From contig CAMLLU010000055.1 of assembly GCA_946480925.1 (NCBI GenBank), positions 1-37,867 on the forward strand: DNA of 37,867 nucleotides, read 5' to 3'. The position numbers and the translations under genes are program-made. Of this stretch, positions 1 through 9,454 are shown in pieces. How positions within the stretch are numbered: the stretch's first letter is position 1; every line of letters starts with the position of its first letter. Below the pieces are notes generated by a model. It made no database searches and was not told the DNA's origin. It was given only the letters and a program-made list of their open reading frames with translations. Source of the stretch: an uncultured Rivibacter sp. Its GTDB lineage: Bacteria; Pseudomonadota; Gammaproteobacteria; Burkholderiales; Burkholderiaceae.

Positions 1-608
1 TCTACCTGCGCAACATCCTCGGCCACGACATCACCTTCGGCATCGGCCCGGCCGGTACCGGCAAGACCTTCCTGGCGGTAGCCTGCGCCGTCGACGCACT
101 GGAGCGCAGCGGCGTGCAGCGCATCATCCTCACGCGGCCCGCGGTGGAAGCCGGCGAGCGGCTGGGCTTCCTGCCCGGCGACCTCACGCAGAAGGTGGAC
201 CCTTACCTGCGCCCGCTGTACGACGCGCTGTACGACCTCATGGGCTTCGACCGCGTGACCAAGGCCTTCGAGAAAGGCACGCTCGAGATCGCGCCGCTGG
301 CCTTCATGCGCGGGCGCACGCTCAACCATGCGTTCGTGATCCTCGACGAGGCGCAGAACACCACGCCCGAGCAGATGAAGATGTTCCTCACGCGCATCGG
401 TTTCGGCTCCAAGGCCGTGGTCACCGGCGACGTGAGCCAGATCGACCTGCCCAAAGGCCAGAAGAGCGGGCTCATCGATGCCGAGCGTGTGCTGCGCCGC
501 GTGCGCGGCATCGCGATGACGCGTTTCACCTCGGCCGACGTGGTGCGCCACCCCCTGGTGGCGCGCATCGTCGAGGCCTACGACGCAGCCGGCCGGCGGG
601 AAGAGTGA
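1..608 (+). CDS. ybeZ: PhoH-like ATPase YbeZ (5' truncated by window edge)
   Basis: The reading frame is open from base 3 and its start lies outside the window; about 200 C-terminal residues are visible. They contain a Walker A loop (GPAGTGKT, bases 45-68) and a Walker B-like LDEAQN, followed by the [10 protein letters not shown] stretch typical of PhoH/YbeZ proteins. The family is a cytoplasmic P-loop NTPase linked to RNA metabolism and ribosome maturation, and is genetically coupled to the YbeY RNase. Its stop codon overlaps the start of ybeY (TGATG), so the two are translationally coupled in the usual proteobacterial ybeZ-ybeY order. Assignment is from motif and neighbour; only the missing N-terminus limits it. 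Confidence 0.95.
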   Translation, partial: YLRNILGHDITFGIGPAGTGKTFLAVACAVDALERSGVQRIILTRPAVEAGERLGFLPGDLTQKVDPYLRPLYDALYDLMGFDRVTKAFEKGTLEIAPLAFMRGRTLNHAFVILDEAQNTTPEQMKMFLTRIGFGSKAVVTGDVSQIDLPKGQKSGLIDAERVLRRVRGIAMTRFTSADVVRHPLVARIVEAYDAAGRREE

Positions 609-1051
609 TGGCGAAGCCAGAGCTTTCGCTGTCGCTGCAGTTCGCAGACGCCAGCCACCGTGAGCACCTGCCGCGTCACAAGGTGATGCGCTGGATCCGT
701 GCCGCGCTCGAGGCGCCGGCCGAACTCACCGTGCGCATCGTCGGCGCCGAAGAAGGGCAGGTGCTCAACCGCGAGTACCGGCAGAAGGACTACGCCACCA
801 ACGTGCTCACCTTCGACTACACGCACGAGCCGGTGGTGGTGGCCGATCTCATCATCTGCGCGCCGGTGGTGGCCAAGGAAGCCAAGGCCGAGAAGAAGAC
901 GCTGGAAGCCCATTACGCCCACCTGCTGGTGCACGGCACCTTGCATGCGCAGGGCTACGACCACGAGGCCGACGACGAGGCCGAGGTGATGGAAGCGCGC
1001 GAGAGCGAGGTGATGCTCGCTCTGGGGTTCAAGGACCCGTACCGGCGCTGA
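608..1051 (+). CDS. ybeY: Endoribonuclease / rRNA maturation factor YbeY
   Basis: 147 residues, the usual size for YbeY, a single-strand-specific metal-dependent endoribonuclease in 16S rRNA 3'-end maturation and ribosome quality control. The metal-binding signature is intact near the C-terminus: [11 protein letters not shown], with the three histidines spaced H-x3-H-x5-H. The RxLNxxYRxKDxxTNVLTF stretch typical of the family is also readable. The ATG at 608 overlaps the ybeZ stop; a GTG at 605 is one codon upstream and cannot be excluded. It is the last gene of this operon, and the next gene is convergent. Confidence 0.96.
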   Translation: MAKPELSLSLQFADASHREHLPRHKVMRWIRAALEAPAELTVRIVGAEEGQVLNREYRQKDYATNVLTFDYTHEPVVVADLIICAPVVAKEAKAEKKTLEAHYAHLLVHGTLHAQGYDHEADDEAEVMEARESEVMLALGFKDPYRR

Positions 1052-1163
1052 GCCGGCATCGGAGGGCTTCGATACCTCAGCCCGAACGGACTCCGGGGCA
1101 CGTGTGCGATCCGTGCAGATGCACCCAGGCGGCAGACCACGGAGGGTGTGAAGGCGAAGGACG

Positions 1164-1243
1164 CGGGCCGCCGCGCCGGGCCGCTCCCAAGCAAGGCCCG
1201 CCCCCTCCTGGAGGGGTGGACGGCGTACCCGCCGGCCGGGGTG
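1164..1243. repeat. 80-bp intergenic repeat, copy A
   Basis: First of two head-to-tail copies between the convergent ends of ybeY and rlmI. It matches copy B (1255-1334) at 79 of 80 positions, the only difference being base 1201 (C) against 1292 (T). The centre is the palindrome CCCCTCC-T-GGAGGGG. Read on the minus strand, it shares GGGGGCG...AGCGGCCCGGC...GCGGCGGCC with the element at 5057, so it looks like a shorter, inverted member of the same family. No coding potential is apparent. Confidence 0.85.
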
Positions 1244-1254
1244 CCGTCGCCCTC

Positions 1255-1334
1255 CGGGCCGCCGCGCCGGGCCGCTCCCAAGCAAGGCCCGTCCCCTCCT
1301 GGAGGGGTGGACGGCGTACCCGCCGGCCGGGGTG
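1255..1334. repeat. 80-bp intergenic repeat, copy B
   Basis: Second tandem copy, offset by exactly 91 bp from copy A, with an 11-bp spacer between the copies. It ends 6 bp before the rlmI stop codon, so the GC-rich central hairpin could also serve as a transcript end for either convergent gene, although there is no T-tract. The near identity of the two copies points to recent duplication or gene conversion. Confidence 0.85.
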
Positions 1335-1340
1335 TCTCCA

Positions 1341-2522
1341 TCAACGCTTGATGAGCATCAGGCCCTTGAGGTACTCCCCCTCGGGGAAATTCACCGTCGT
1401 CGGATGGTCAGGTGCGGCCTCGAGCCTGCGCACGAGGTATGCATCCACGCCCGCATCGAGCCCCGCGCCGGCCACGATCTTGTGGAACAGCTCGGCGCCG
1501 ATGCCGCCCGAGCACGAGAACGTGAGCAGCACGCCGCCAGGGGCCAGCAGCTTGAAGGCCAGGCGGTTGATGTCCTTGTAGGCGCGCGACGCGCGTTCGG
1601 CATGCGCGGCGGTCGGCGCGAACTTCGGCGGGTCGAGCACGATGGCATCGAACTGCTGCTCTTCCTTCAGCAGGCGGCGCAGCGTGCCGTTCACGTCGGC
1701 GTCGAGCGCTTCATGGCGGCTGGTGTCGAAGCCGTTGTGCAGCACGTGGTCGTTGGCGCGCGCCAGTGCGGGGGCCGATGAATCCACGCTCACCACGCGT
1801 TCGGCGCCGCCGGCCAGCGCCGCCACTGAAAAGCCGCCCGTGTAGCTGTAGCAGTTGAGCGCGCTCTTGATGCCGTAGTGCTTCACCACGTCGGCGAACA
1901 GCTGGCGGTTGTCTCGCTGGTCGAGGTAGTAGCCGGTCTTGTGGCCCTCTGCCACGTCGAGGCTCAACTGCCAGCCGTGCTCGCGGATGGTCAACTCGGT
2001 GGGGCCGCCGCCGCGCAGCCAGCCGGTGTTGGGCTCCAGGCCTTCGAGGCCGCGCACGCCGGAGTCGGAGCGTTCGTACAGGCGTTGCAAGCCGGTGGCG
2101 GCGAGCAGCGCGTCGGCGATCACGTCCTTCCAGCGCTCGGTGCCGGCCGAGAGGAACTGTGCCGAGAGCGTGTCGCCGTACTGGTCGACGATGAGACCCG
2201 GCAGCCCATCGGCCTCGCCGTGGATCAGCCGCACGGCATCGCTGGGCACGGCGAGCCGCTTGCGGAAGGCCAGCGCCTCCTGGATACGGCGGGTGAAGAA
2301 GGCCGCGTCGATGCGCTCCGCCTCGTCGAAGCTCCAGGCCCGCACGCGGATCATCGACGTGGGGCTGAAGGCCGCCCAGGCCAGGAAACGGCCGTCGCTG
2401 GCCTCCACGCGCACCGTCTCGCCGGCATCGCCACCGCCCTTGGCGATGCTGCCCTGGAACACCCATGGATGGCGCCGCAACAGCGAGCGCTCCTTGCCTT
2501 CACGCAGTCGGATCACTTTCAT
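1341..2522 (-). CDS. rlmI: 23S rRNA (cytosine-C5)-methyltransferase, RlmI family (COG1092)
   Basis: 393 residues from the ATG at 2522 (MKVIRLREGKE). The frame is open further upstream, but family members begin here. Layout: N-terminal PUA RNA-binding domain (about 1-75, with HPWVFQG), a linker domain, then a class I SAM-dependent methyltransferase. The SAM motif reads NCYSYTGGFSVAA, motif IV is LDPPKFAP, and LLTFSCSGG follows, all as in E. coli RlmI, which modifies C1962 of 23S rRNA. It stands alone, convergent with ybeY and divergent from the polyol operon. The exact target base is inferred from the family. Confidence 0.9.
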   Translation of the reverse strand: MKVIRLREGKERSLLRRHPWVFQGSIAKGGGDAGETVRVEASDGRFLAWAAFSPTSMIRVRAWSFDEAERIDAAFFTRRIQEALAFRKRLAVPSDAVRLIHGEADGLPGLIVDQYGDTLSAQFLSAGTERWKDVIADALLAATGLQRLYERSDSGVRGLEGLEPNTGWLRGGGPTELTIREHGWQLSLDVAEGHKTGYYLDQRDNRQLFADVVKHYGIKSALNCYSYTGGFSVAALAGGAERVVSVDSSAPALARANDHVLHNGFDTSRHEALDADVNGTLRRLLKEEQQFDAIVLDPPKFAPTAAHAERASRAYKDINRLAFKLLAPGGVLLTFSCSGGIGAELFHKIVAGAGLDAGVDAYLVRRLEAAPDHPTTVNFPEGEYLKGLMLIKR

Positions 2523-2717
2523 GGGCGGGATTGTCGCTGCCCGGCTCCGATACGCAGCTGGCATGAATTGGGGTAATTCCTAGCCAGCCTGCGCAAAGAA
2601 GTATTGGTACGGCTGACCCACATATCAAATGGCGCATGCGGTGACCGCTAACTTAGAGCTACGTTGCAACGCCGGCTTCCTTCCCGTTCCAGAACTCACG
2701 ACACAGGAGACAAGACC
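2523..2717 (+). promoter_or_regulatory. Divergent intergenic region; promoter area of the polyol operon
   Basis: This 195-bp gap is noticeably richer in A/T than its surroundings and lies between divergent rlmI and the polyol operon, so the operon promoter should be here. No convincing -35/-10 pair is visible: TTGGTA (2604-2609) is followed by TATCAA (2623-2628) at too short a spacing. A TGACC half-site occurs twice (2614 and 2643), which might be part of an AraC-type direct-repeat operator. A clear ribosome-binding site, CAGGAGA, lies at about 2704-2710 before the ATG at 2718. Confidence 0.4.
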
Positions 2718-4037
2718 ATGACGCCGAAGCTGAACAAGGCTTCCCTATTCGTGCTGGCCGCGCTGGCTGCCAGCGGCATGTCGGCCCAGGCCGCTACCGA
2801 ACTCGTGATCGCCACCGTGAACAACGGCCACATGATCACGATGCAGAAGATGACGAAGCACTTCGAGCAGGCCAACCCCGACATCAAGGTGAAGTGGGTG
2901 ACGCTCGAGGAGGGCGTGCTGCGCCAGCGCGTCACCACCGACATCGCCACCAAGGGCGGCCAGTTCGACGTGATGACCATCGGCATGTACGAGACGCCGA
3001 TCTGGGGCAAGAAGGGCTGGCTGAAGGAGATCGCGCCTGATGCGGCCTACGACGTCGACGACCTGCTGCCTGCCATGCGCAATGGCCTGTCGGTGGACGG
3101 CAAGCTCTACGCGTCGCCCTTCTACGGCGAAAGCTCCATGACCATGTACCGCGCCGACCTCGTGAAGGAGGCCGGCGCCACCATGCCCGAGCGGCCCACG
3201 TGGGAGCAGCTGCGCGACATCGTCGCCAAGATCCACAACCCGGGCAAGGGCGTGTACGGCCTGTGCCTGCGCGGCAAGCCGGGCTGGGGCGACAACATGG
3301 CGTTCCTCTCGACCATGGTCAACACCTTCGGCGGCCAGTGGTTCGACATGAGCTGGAAGCCGCAGATCAACACCAAGCCGTGGAAGGACGCGGTCACGTT
3401 CTACGTGGACGCGATGAAGAAGTACGGCCCGCCCGGCGCTTCGGCCAACAGCTTCAACGAGAACCTCGCCCTCTTCAACGAAGGCAAGTGCGGCATGTGG
3501 ATCGACGCGACCATCGCGGCCTCGTTCGTGAGCGATCCCAAGCAGAGCAAGGTCGCCGACAAGGTGGCCTTCGCGCAGGCGCCCACGGCCGTCACGCCCA
3601 AGGGCGCCAACTGGCTGTGGGCCTGGGCGCTGGCCATCCCGGCCGGCTCGCAGAAGGTCGACGCGGCGCAGAAGTTCGTGAAGTGGGCCACCTCCAAGGA
3701 CTACGTGAAGCTGGTGGCGAAGGAAGAAGGCTGGAGCGCGGTACCCACCGGCACGCGCAAGTCCACCTATGCGACGCCGGAGTTCCTGAAGGCCGCGAAG
3801 TTCGCCGAGGCCGAGAAGAAGGCCATCGACACGGCCAACCCGAACGACTCCACGCTGCCCAAGAGCCCGTACGTCGGCGTGCAGTTCGCCGCCATTCCGG
3901 AGTTCCAGGCCATCGGCATCGCGGTGGGGCAGCAGATGAGCGCGGCGCTGGCCGGAAAGGTGAGCGTGGACCAGGCGCTTGCCACTTCGCAGATCGCAGC
4001 CGAGCGCGAGATGAAGAAGGCCGGCCACTACAAGTAG
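2718..4037 (+). CDS. smoE: Polyol ABC transporter substrate-binding protein (SmoE/MtlE type)
   Basis: 439 residues from the ATG at 2718, which follows a good Shine-Dalgarno; the frame is open 54 bp further but that extension is not signal-like. The N-terminus is a Sec signal peptide with cleavage probably after MSAQA, so the product is periplasmic. The mature part is a family 1 solute-binding protein (MalE/UgpB-like), with ELVIATVNNGHM followed by the conserved FNEGKCGMW and sugar-binding lobe segments seen in sorbitol/mannitol binding proteins. It opens an operon of transporter and polyol dehydrogenase genes, which sets the substrate class. The exact ligand preference (sorbitol, mannitol or arabinitol) cannot be read from sequence. 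Confidence 0.93.
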   Translation: MTPKLNKASLFVLAALAASGMSAQAATELVIATVNNGHMITMQKMTKHFEQANPDIKVKWVTLEEGVLRQRVTTDIATKGGQFDVMTIGMYETPIWGKKGWLKEIAPDAAYDVDDLLPAMRNGLSVDGKLYASPFYGESSMTMYRADLVKEAGATMPERPTWEQLRDIVAKIHNPGKGVYGLCLRGKPGWGDNMAFLSTMVNTFGGQWFDMSWKPQINTKPWKDAVTFYVDAMKKYGPPGASANSFNENLALFNEGKCGMWIDATIAASFVSDPKQSKVADKVAFAQAPTAVTPKGANWLWAWALAIPAGSQKVDAAQKFVKWATSKDYVKLVAKEEGWSAVPTGTRKSTYATPEFLKAAKFAEAEKKAIDTANPNDSTLPKSPYVGVQFAAIPEFQAIGIAVGQQMSAALAGKVSVDQALATSQIAAEREMKKAGHYK

Positions 4038-4098
4038 TGACTGGTGACCAGTGGTCCTCTGGGCGCCGCGGTCGCGGCGCTCATTGACGGAGCTTTCG

Positions 4099-5052
4099 AT
4101 GCCTACCACCCTTCATTTGTCGGGCGCTGAAGACGTGCTACCCGTTGCCGGCCAGCGCCCGCAGGCCGCGCCGCCGCGTGAGGCGGCCCGTCCGAACCGC
4201 ACGCTGCCGCGTCTGCTGCTGGCGCCGGCCGTCGCCACGCTCTTCCTGTGGATGATCGTGCCGCTGGTGATGACGATCTACTTCTCGATGGTCCGCTACA
4301 ACCTCATGCAGCCGGGCGATCGCGAGTTCATCGGGCTGGCCAACATCGAGTTCTTCGTCACCGACCCCGACTTCGGCCCGGCCGTCTTCAACACGCTGCT
4401 GCTGCTGGGCAGCGTGATCGCCATCACCGTAGTACTGGGCGTGCTGCTGGCGCTGCTGGTGAACGAGCCCTTCCCGGGGCGCGGCATCGTGCGGGTGCTG
4501 CTCATCTCGCCGTTCTTCGTGATGCCCACGGTCAATGCGCTGCTGTGGAAGCACATGATGATGAACCCCATCTACGGCGTGCTCGCGCAGGTGTGGCAGT
4601 TCTTCGGCGCGCAGCCGGTCGACTGGCTCACCGACCTGCCGCTGTTCTCGGTGATCGTCATGGTGGCTTGGCAGTGGCTGCCCTTCGCCTGCCTCATCTT
4701 CATCACTTCGCTGCAGTCGCTCGACCGCGAGCAGATGGAGGCTGCTCGCATGGACGGCGCCAATGCGCTGCAGCGCTTCTGGCACCTCGTGCTGCCGCAC
4801 CTGGGCCGGCCCATCGCGGTGGTCATCATGATCGAGATGATCTTCCTGATGAGCGTGTTCGCGGAAATCTTCACCACCACCGGCGGCGGGCCCGGCAACG
4901 AGAGCACCAACGTCGCCTTCCTGATCTTCAAGCAGGCGCTGATGAACTTCGACGTCGGCGTGGCCTCGGCCGGCGCGCTGTTCGCGGTGGTGCTGGCCAA
5001 CATCGCGGCGGCCTTCCTCATCCGCCTGATCGGCAAGAACCTCGATCGTTGA
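4099..5052 (+). CDS. smoF: Polyol ABC transporter permease 1 (SmoF/MtlF type)
   Basis: 317 residues from the ATG at 4099, preceded by GGAG-like sequence at 4087-4090. After a polar, proline- and arginine-rich N-terminus of about 40 residues there are six predicted transmembrane segments of the MalF/binding-protein-dependent permease fold. The cytoplasmic EAA loop is clear (EAARMDGANALQRFWHLVLP), which docks onto the ATPase SmoK. It pairs with the second permease to form the inner-membrane channel. It is 61 bp downstream of the binding protein and separated from the second permease by a repeat element. Confidence 0.93.
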   Translation: MPTTLHLSGAEDVLPVAGQRPQAAPPREAARPNRTLPRLLLAPAVATLFLWMIVPLVMTIYFSMVRYNLMQPGDREFIGLANIEFFVTDPDFGPAVFNTLLLLGSVIAITVVLGVLLALLVNEPFPGRGIVRVLLISPFFVMPTVNALLWKHMMMNPIYGVLAQVWQFFGAQPVDWLTDLPLFSVIVMVAWQWLPFACLIFITSLQSLDREQMEAARMDGANALQRFWHLVLPHLGRPIAVVIMIEMIFLMSVFAEIFTTTGGGPGNESTNVAFLIFKQALMNFDVGVASAGALFAVVLANIAAAFLIRLIGKNLDR

Positions 5053-5056
5053 TGGC

Positions 5057-5175
5057 CCACCCCCGAAGCGCCTTGGCGCTCCCCCTCAAGGGGGCGCCCC
5101 CAGCGGCCCGGCAAAGCCGGTTCCGCGGCGGCCGCTTGGCTTCGACCGCTGTGTGCCCTTGCCTAGGCGCCATGG
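5057..5175 (+). repeat. Intergenic palindromic repeat, copy C (between the two permease genes)
   Basis: About 119 bp filling the gap between the permease genes. It begins CCACCCCCGAAGCGCC, contains the palindromic core CCCCCTCAAGGGGG, then AGCGGCCCGGCAAAGCCGG and CCGCGGCGG, and finishes AGGCGCCATGG. The element at 6004 follows the same order of blocks, including the terminal AGGCGCCATG. The internal sequence between the GCGGCGG block and the end differs between copies. The element is therefore inside the transcribed operon and touches the annotated-looking ATG of the next gene. Confidence 0.85.
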
Positions 5176-5183
5176 AGACTCAA

Positions 5184-6002
5184 GTGAATGAAAGACTGCC
5201 TTTGATCGCCCGCACCGTCACCGCCTGGGCCGTCACGCTGCTGATCTTCTTCCCGCTCGGCTGGCTGGTGCTCACCGCGTTCAAGACCGAGCTGCAGGCC
5301 ATCCACGTGCCGCCGCTGGTGGTGTTCGAGCCCACGCTGGCCAACTTCGCCGAAGTGCAGCAGCGCAGCGACTATCTGCTGTTCGCGAAGAACTCGCTCG
5401 TCACCAGCGCGCTGTCCACCCTGCTGGGTCTGCTGATCGCCGCGCCTGCCGCGTATTCGATGGCCTTCTTCCGTACGCACCGCACGCGCGACCTGCTGAT
5501 GTGGATGCTCTCCACCAAGATGATGCCGGCCGTGGGCGCGCTCATCCCGGTGTACGTGATGGCGCAGACCGCCGGCATGCTGGACTCGCTCATGGCGCTC
5601 ACCGTGGTGTTCACGCTCAGCAACCTGCCCATCATGGTGTGGATGCTGTATTCGGGCTTCAAGGACATTCCGCCCGACATCCTGGAAGCCGCGCGCATGG
5701 ACGGTGCCAACGTGTGGAGCGAATTCCGCTACGTGGTGTTCCCACTCGGCGTGGGCGTGCTCGCCTCCACGGGGCTTCTGTGCCTTGTGCTCAGCTGGAA
5801 CGAAGCCTTCTGGTCGCTCAACCTCACGTCGGCCAAGGCCGGCACGCTGGCGGTGCTGATCGCCTCGTACTCCAGCCCTGAAGGGTTGTTCTGGGCCAAG
5901 TTGTCGGCCGCCTCGCTGCTGGCCATCGCACCCATCGTCGTGTTCGGCTGGTTCAGCCAGAAGCAGCTCGTGCAAGGGCTGACCTTCGGTGCGGTGAAAT
6001 GA
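5184..6002 (+). CDS. smoG: Polyol ABC transporter permease 2 (SmoG/MtlG type)
   Basis: 272 residues if translation begins at the GTG at 5184, which has GGAG at 5174-5177 with 6-nt spacing. The ATG at 5172 (276 residues) is in frame but lies inside the end of a repeat element that carries the same ATG at an unrelated place (6098-6100), so I prefer the GTG. The protein is a MalG-like permease: a first transmembrane helix (TLLIFFPLGWLVLTAFKT), a periplasmic loop, five further helices, and the EAA loop (EAARMDGANVWSEFRYVVFP) that contacts the ATPase. It forms the inner-membrane channel with SmoF. Repeat elements lie on both sides of the gene. Confidence 0.93.
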   Translation: MNERLPLIARTVTAWAVTLLIFFPLGWLVLTAFKTELQAIHVPPLVVFEPTLANFAEVQQRSDYLLFAKNSLVTSALSTLLGLLIAAPAAYSMAFFRTHRTRDLLMWMLSTKMMPAVGALIPVYVMAQTAGMLDSLMALTVVFTLSNLPIMVWMLYSGFKDIPPDILEAARMDGANVWSEFRYVVFPLGVGVLASTGLLCLVLSWNEAFWSLNLTSAKAGTLAVLIASYSSPEGLFWAKLSAASLLAIAPIVVFGWFSQKQLVQGLTFGAVK

Positions 6003-6003
6003 A

Positions 6004-6101
6004 CCACCCCCTACGCGCTTCGCGCGCCCCCTTCGAGGGGGCGACCCCAGCGGCCCGGCAAAGCCGGATCCGCGGCGTCCACCCGGCCGGAGGCGCCATG
6101 T
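6004..6101 (+). repeat. Intergenic palindromic repeat, copy D (between permease 2 and ATPase)
   Basis: About 98 bp. It has the same block order as copy C: CCACCCCC, GCGCTTCGCGC, the core CCCCCTTCGAGGGGG, AGCGGCCCGGCAAAGCCGG, ATCCGCGGCG, and a terminal AGGCGCCATG. Copies C and D are direct repeats bracketing the permease 2 gene. The element starts two bases after the permease stop and ends 26 bp before the ribosome-binding site of the ATPase gene. Confidence 0.85.
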
Positions 6102-6143
6102 GGCGTTGCCGGCTGCTGACCTGCTGAAGGGAAGGTATTGACC

Positions 6144-7178
<1,035 letters not shown>

Positions 7179-7181
7179 GCA

Positions 7182-8606
7182 GTGAACGACTCGTCCTCCC
7201 GCAACAACGGCCTGGTGATGCTGCACCTGGGCCTGGGCTCCTTCCATCGCGCGCACCAGGCGGTGTACCTGCAGCGGCTCATCGAGGCGGGCGACACGCG
7301 CTGGTCGCTGGCCGGCGGCAACCTGCGGCCCGACATGCCCGAGACCATTGCCGCGCTGCAGCGCCAGGCCGGGCAGTACATGCTCGAGACGGTGTCGCAC
7401 GCTGGCGAGCGCCGCTACGAGCACATCGGCTCCATTCGCCGCGTGGTGCCCTACGAGCCGGGGCTCGTGGGGCTGGTGGCCATCGCTGCATCACCCGCCA
7501 CACGCATCATCTCGTTCACCGTCACCGAGGCCGGCTACTACCTCGACGCGAAGAACCGCCTCGACCTGGGCTATGCCGACCTCGTGGCCGACCTCGAACG
7601 CGCCCGCCGCAGCGAAGCGGGGCAGACGATCTACGGCGCGCTGTTCGAGCTGCTGCGCGCGCGACGAGAGGCCGGCGCCGGCAAGGTGACGCTGCTCAAC
7701 TGCGACAACCTGCGCCACAACGGCGAGCGCTTCTACCTGGGCTTGCAGCAGTTCATCGAGCTCGTCGGCGATGCCGCGCTGCTCGACTGGGTGCAAGTCA
7801 ACACCACGGCGCCCAACGCGATGGTCGATCGCATCACGCCGCGCCCGGCACCCGAAGTGCGCGAGCGGGTGAAGGCCGCCACCGGCGTGGACGACGAGGC
7901 CGCGTTGATGGCCGAAAACTTCATCCAGTGGGTGATCGAAGACGACTTCTGCAACGGCCGGCCTGAATGGGAAAAGGTCGGCGTGCAGATGGTCGATTCG
8001 GTGGCGCCGTTTGAGGAGGCCAAGATCCGCATCCTCAATGCGAGCCACAGCTGCATCGCCTGGGCCGGCACGCTGCTGGGCTACCGCTTCATCCACGAGG
8101 GCACGCAAGACGAGGCGGTGCGCGAGCTCGCGTTCGACTACGTCACCGACGACGTGATCCCGTGCCTGCACACGCAGGAGCGGCCCAGCCCCATCGACCT
8201 GGCCGCGTATCGCGACGTGGTGCTCGACCGCTTCTCGAACCCGGCCATCCGCGACACCAACCAGCGCGTGGCGATGGACGGCTTCGCCAAGATCCCCGGC
8301 TTCATCGCGCCCACCATCCGCGAGCGGCTCGCGCGCGGCGAAAGCATCGCCAGCGTGGCCATGCTGCCGGCGTTGTTCCTTGTCTTCCTGCACGTGTGGC
8401 ATCGCGGCGAACTGCCCTACGAGTACCAGGACCAGGGCATGGACCCGGCAGTGGGGCGCACCATCTGCATGGCCGCTGATCCGGTGGCTGCCTTTTGTGC
8501 GGACGGTGTGTTGTGGGGCCCGCTGGCCGGTGACCTGCGGCTCATCGCAGCCATGCGAACCGCCACCGAACGCGTGGCCCACTTCCTCAAGGAGCACCAA
8601 CGATGA
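7182..8606 (+). CDS. dalD: D-arabinitol 4-dehydrogenase (polyol-specific long-chain dehydrogenase family)
   Basis: 474 residues from GTG 7182. It belongs to the polyol-specific long-chain dehydrogenase family with mannitol 2-dehydrogenase, but in detail it follows D-arabinitol dehydrogenase DalD as I recall it (LHLGLGSFHRAHQ, ISFTVTEAGYYL, LLNCDNLRHNGERF, NTTAPNAMVDRITPRPA, YRDVVLDRFSNP). The catalytic Lys-Asn-His set of this family is at K281, N286 and H289 (KIRILNASH). The reaction is NAD-dependent oxidation of D-arabinitol to D-xylulose in the cytoplasm; activity on mannitol or related polyols is possible. It is three bases after smoK and overlaps smoS by four bases. The start has no clear Shine-Dalgarno, so translation may be coupled to smoK. 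Confidence 0.88.
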   Translation: MNDSSSRNNGLVMLHLGLGSFHRAHQAVYLQRLIEAGDTRWSLAGGNLRPDMPETIAALQRQAGQYMLETVSHAGERRYEHIGSIRRVVPYEPGLVGLVAIAASPATRIISFTVTEAGYYLDAKNRLDLGYADLVADLERARRSEAGQTIYGALFELLRARREAGAGKVTLLNCDNLRHNGERFYLGLQQFIELVGDAALLDWVQVNTTAPNAMVDRITPRPAPEVRERVKAATGVDDEAALMAENFIQWVIEDDFCNGRPEWEKVGVQMVDSVAPFEEAKIRILNASHSCIAWAGTLLGYRFIHEGTQDEAVRELAFDYVTDDVIPCLHTQERPSPIDLAAYRDVVLDRFSNPAIRDTNQRVAMDGFAKIPGFIAPTIRERLARGESIASVAMLPALFLVFLHVWHRGELPYEYQDQGMDPAVGRTICMAADPVAAFCADGVLWGPLAGDLRLIAAMRTATERVAHFLKEHQR

Positions 8607-9388
8607 GTGGACGACTGCAGGGCCGGCACGCCCTGCTCACCGGCGCGGGCGGTGGCATCGGCCTGGCCGTGGCCGAGGCTTACTTGCGCGAGGGCGCGCG
8701 CTGCACCATCGCCGATCTGGCTAGCGAGCCGCCGCCCGCCGTGCAGGCGCTGGCCGCGCGCTACGACGGCGCGTTGCGTTATGCGCAGGCCGACGTGACG
8801 AACCGCACCGACGTGGCGGCGTTGACGGAGGGCGCCGCAAAATCCCATGGCCCCATCGAGGTGCTGTTCAACAACGCCGCCATCTTCGACATGGCGCCGC
8901 TGCTCGAAGGAGATGAGGCCATGTACGACAAGCTTTTCGCCGTCAACGTGAAGGGCATGTTCTTCACGATGCAGGCGGTGCTGCGGCAGATGGTGGCCGC
9001 AGGCGTGAACGGCGCGGTGATCAACCTTGCCTCGCAGGCCGGCCGTCGCGGCGAGGCCTTGGTGTCGCATTACTGCGCCACCAAGGCCGCGGTGATCAGC
9101 TACACGCAAAGCGCGGCGCTGGCGATGGCGCCGCACGGCATCCGCGTCAACGCCATCGCGCCGGGCGTGATCGACACGCCGATGTGGAAGCACGTCGATG
9201 CGCTGTTCGCGCGGTATGAAGGCCTTGCGCCCGGCGAGAAGAAGGTGGCGGTCGGCAAGGCCGTGCCGCTGGGCCGCATGGGCACGCCCGAAGACGTTGC
9301 CGGCGCCGCGGTGTTCCTCGCCAGTGCCGAGGCCTCGTACATCACCGCACAGACTTTGAACGTCGATGGCGGTAACGTGATGAATTGA
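8603..9388 (+). CDS. smoS: Sorbitol (L-iditol) 2-dehydrogenase, short-chain dehydrogenase family (SmoS)
   Basis: 261 residues; the start overlaps the dalD stop (ATGA). The Rossmann glycine motif is GAGGGIG near residue 14, NNAAIFD is the NNAG-equivalent, and the catalytic Ser-Tyr-Lys are in NLASQAGRR and Y157-x3-K161. The segment LASQAGRRGEALVSHYCATKAAVIS and the C-terminal NVDGGN closely follow Rhodobacter SmoS as I remember it. The expected reaction is NAD-dependent oxidation of D-sorbitol to D-fructose, possibly also galactitol. With DalD this lets one importer feed two polyol oxidation routes. No fructokinase or xylulokinase gene follows. Confidence 0.9.
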   Translation: MSGRLQGRHALLTGAGGGIGLAVAEAYLREGARCTIADLASEPPPAVQALAARYDGALRYAQADVTNRTDVAALTEGAAKSHGPIEVLFNNAAIFDMAPLLEGDEAMYDKLFAVNVKGMFFTMQAVLRQMVAAGVNGAVINLASQAGRRGEALVSHYCATKAAVISYTQSAALAMAPHGIRVNAIAPGVIDTPMWKHVDALFARYEGLAPGEKKVAVGKAVPLGRMGTPEDVAGAAVFLASAEASYITAQTLNVDGGNVMN

Positions 9389-9454
9389 CCGGAAGCCCGT
9401 TCCCTGGTGTCCACCTGGCAACAGCACGCAGGTACACAGGGCCCTCGATTACCC

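Noticed and set aside
1164..1334. CRISPR-like tandem repeat
   Set aside because: Only two 80-bp units with an 11-bp spacer; unit size and spacer do not fit CRISPR, and the sequence matches dispersed elements.
4248..5171. Extension of the permease 2 frame back through permease 1
   Set aside because: It lies in another frame of smoF and in a repeat element; the membrane protein begins at 5172 or 5184.
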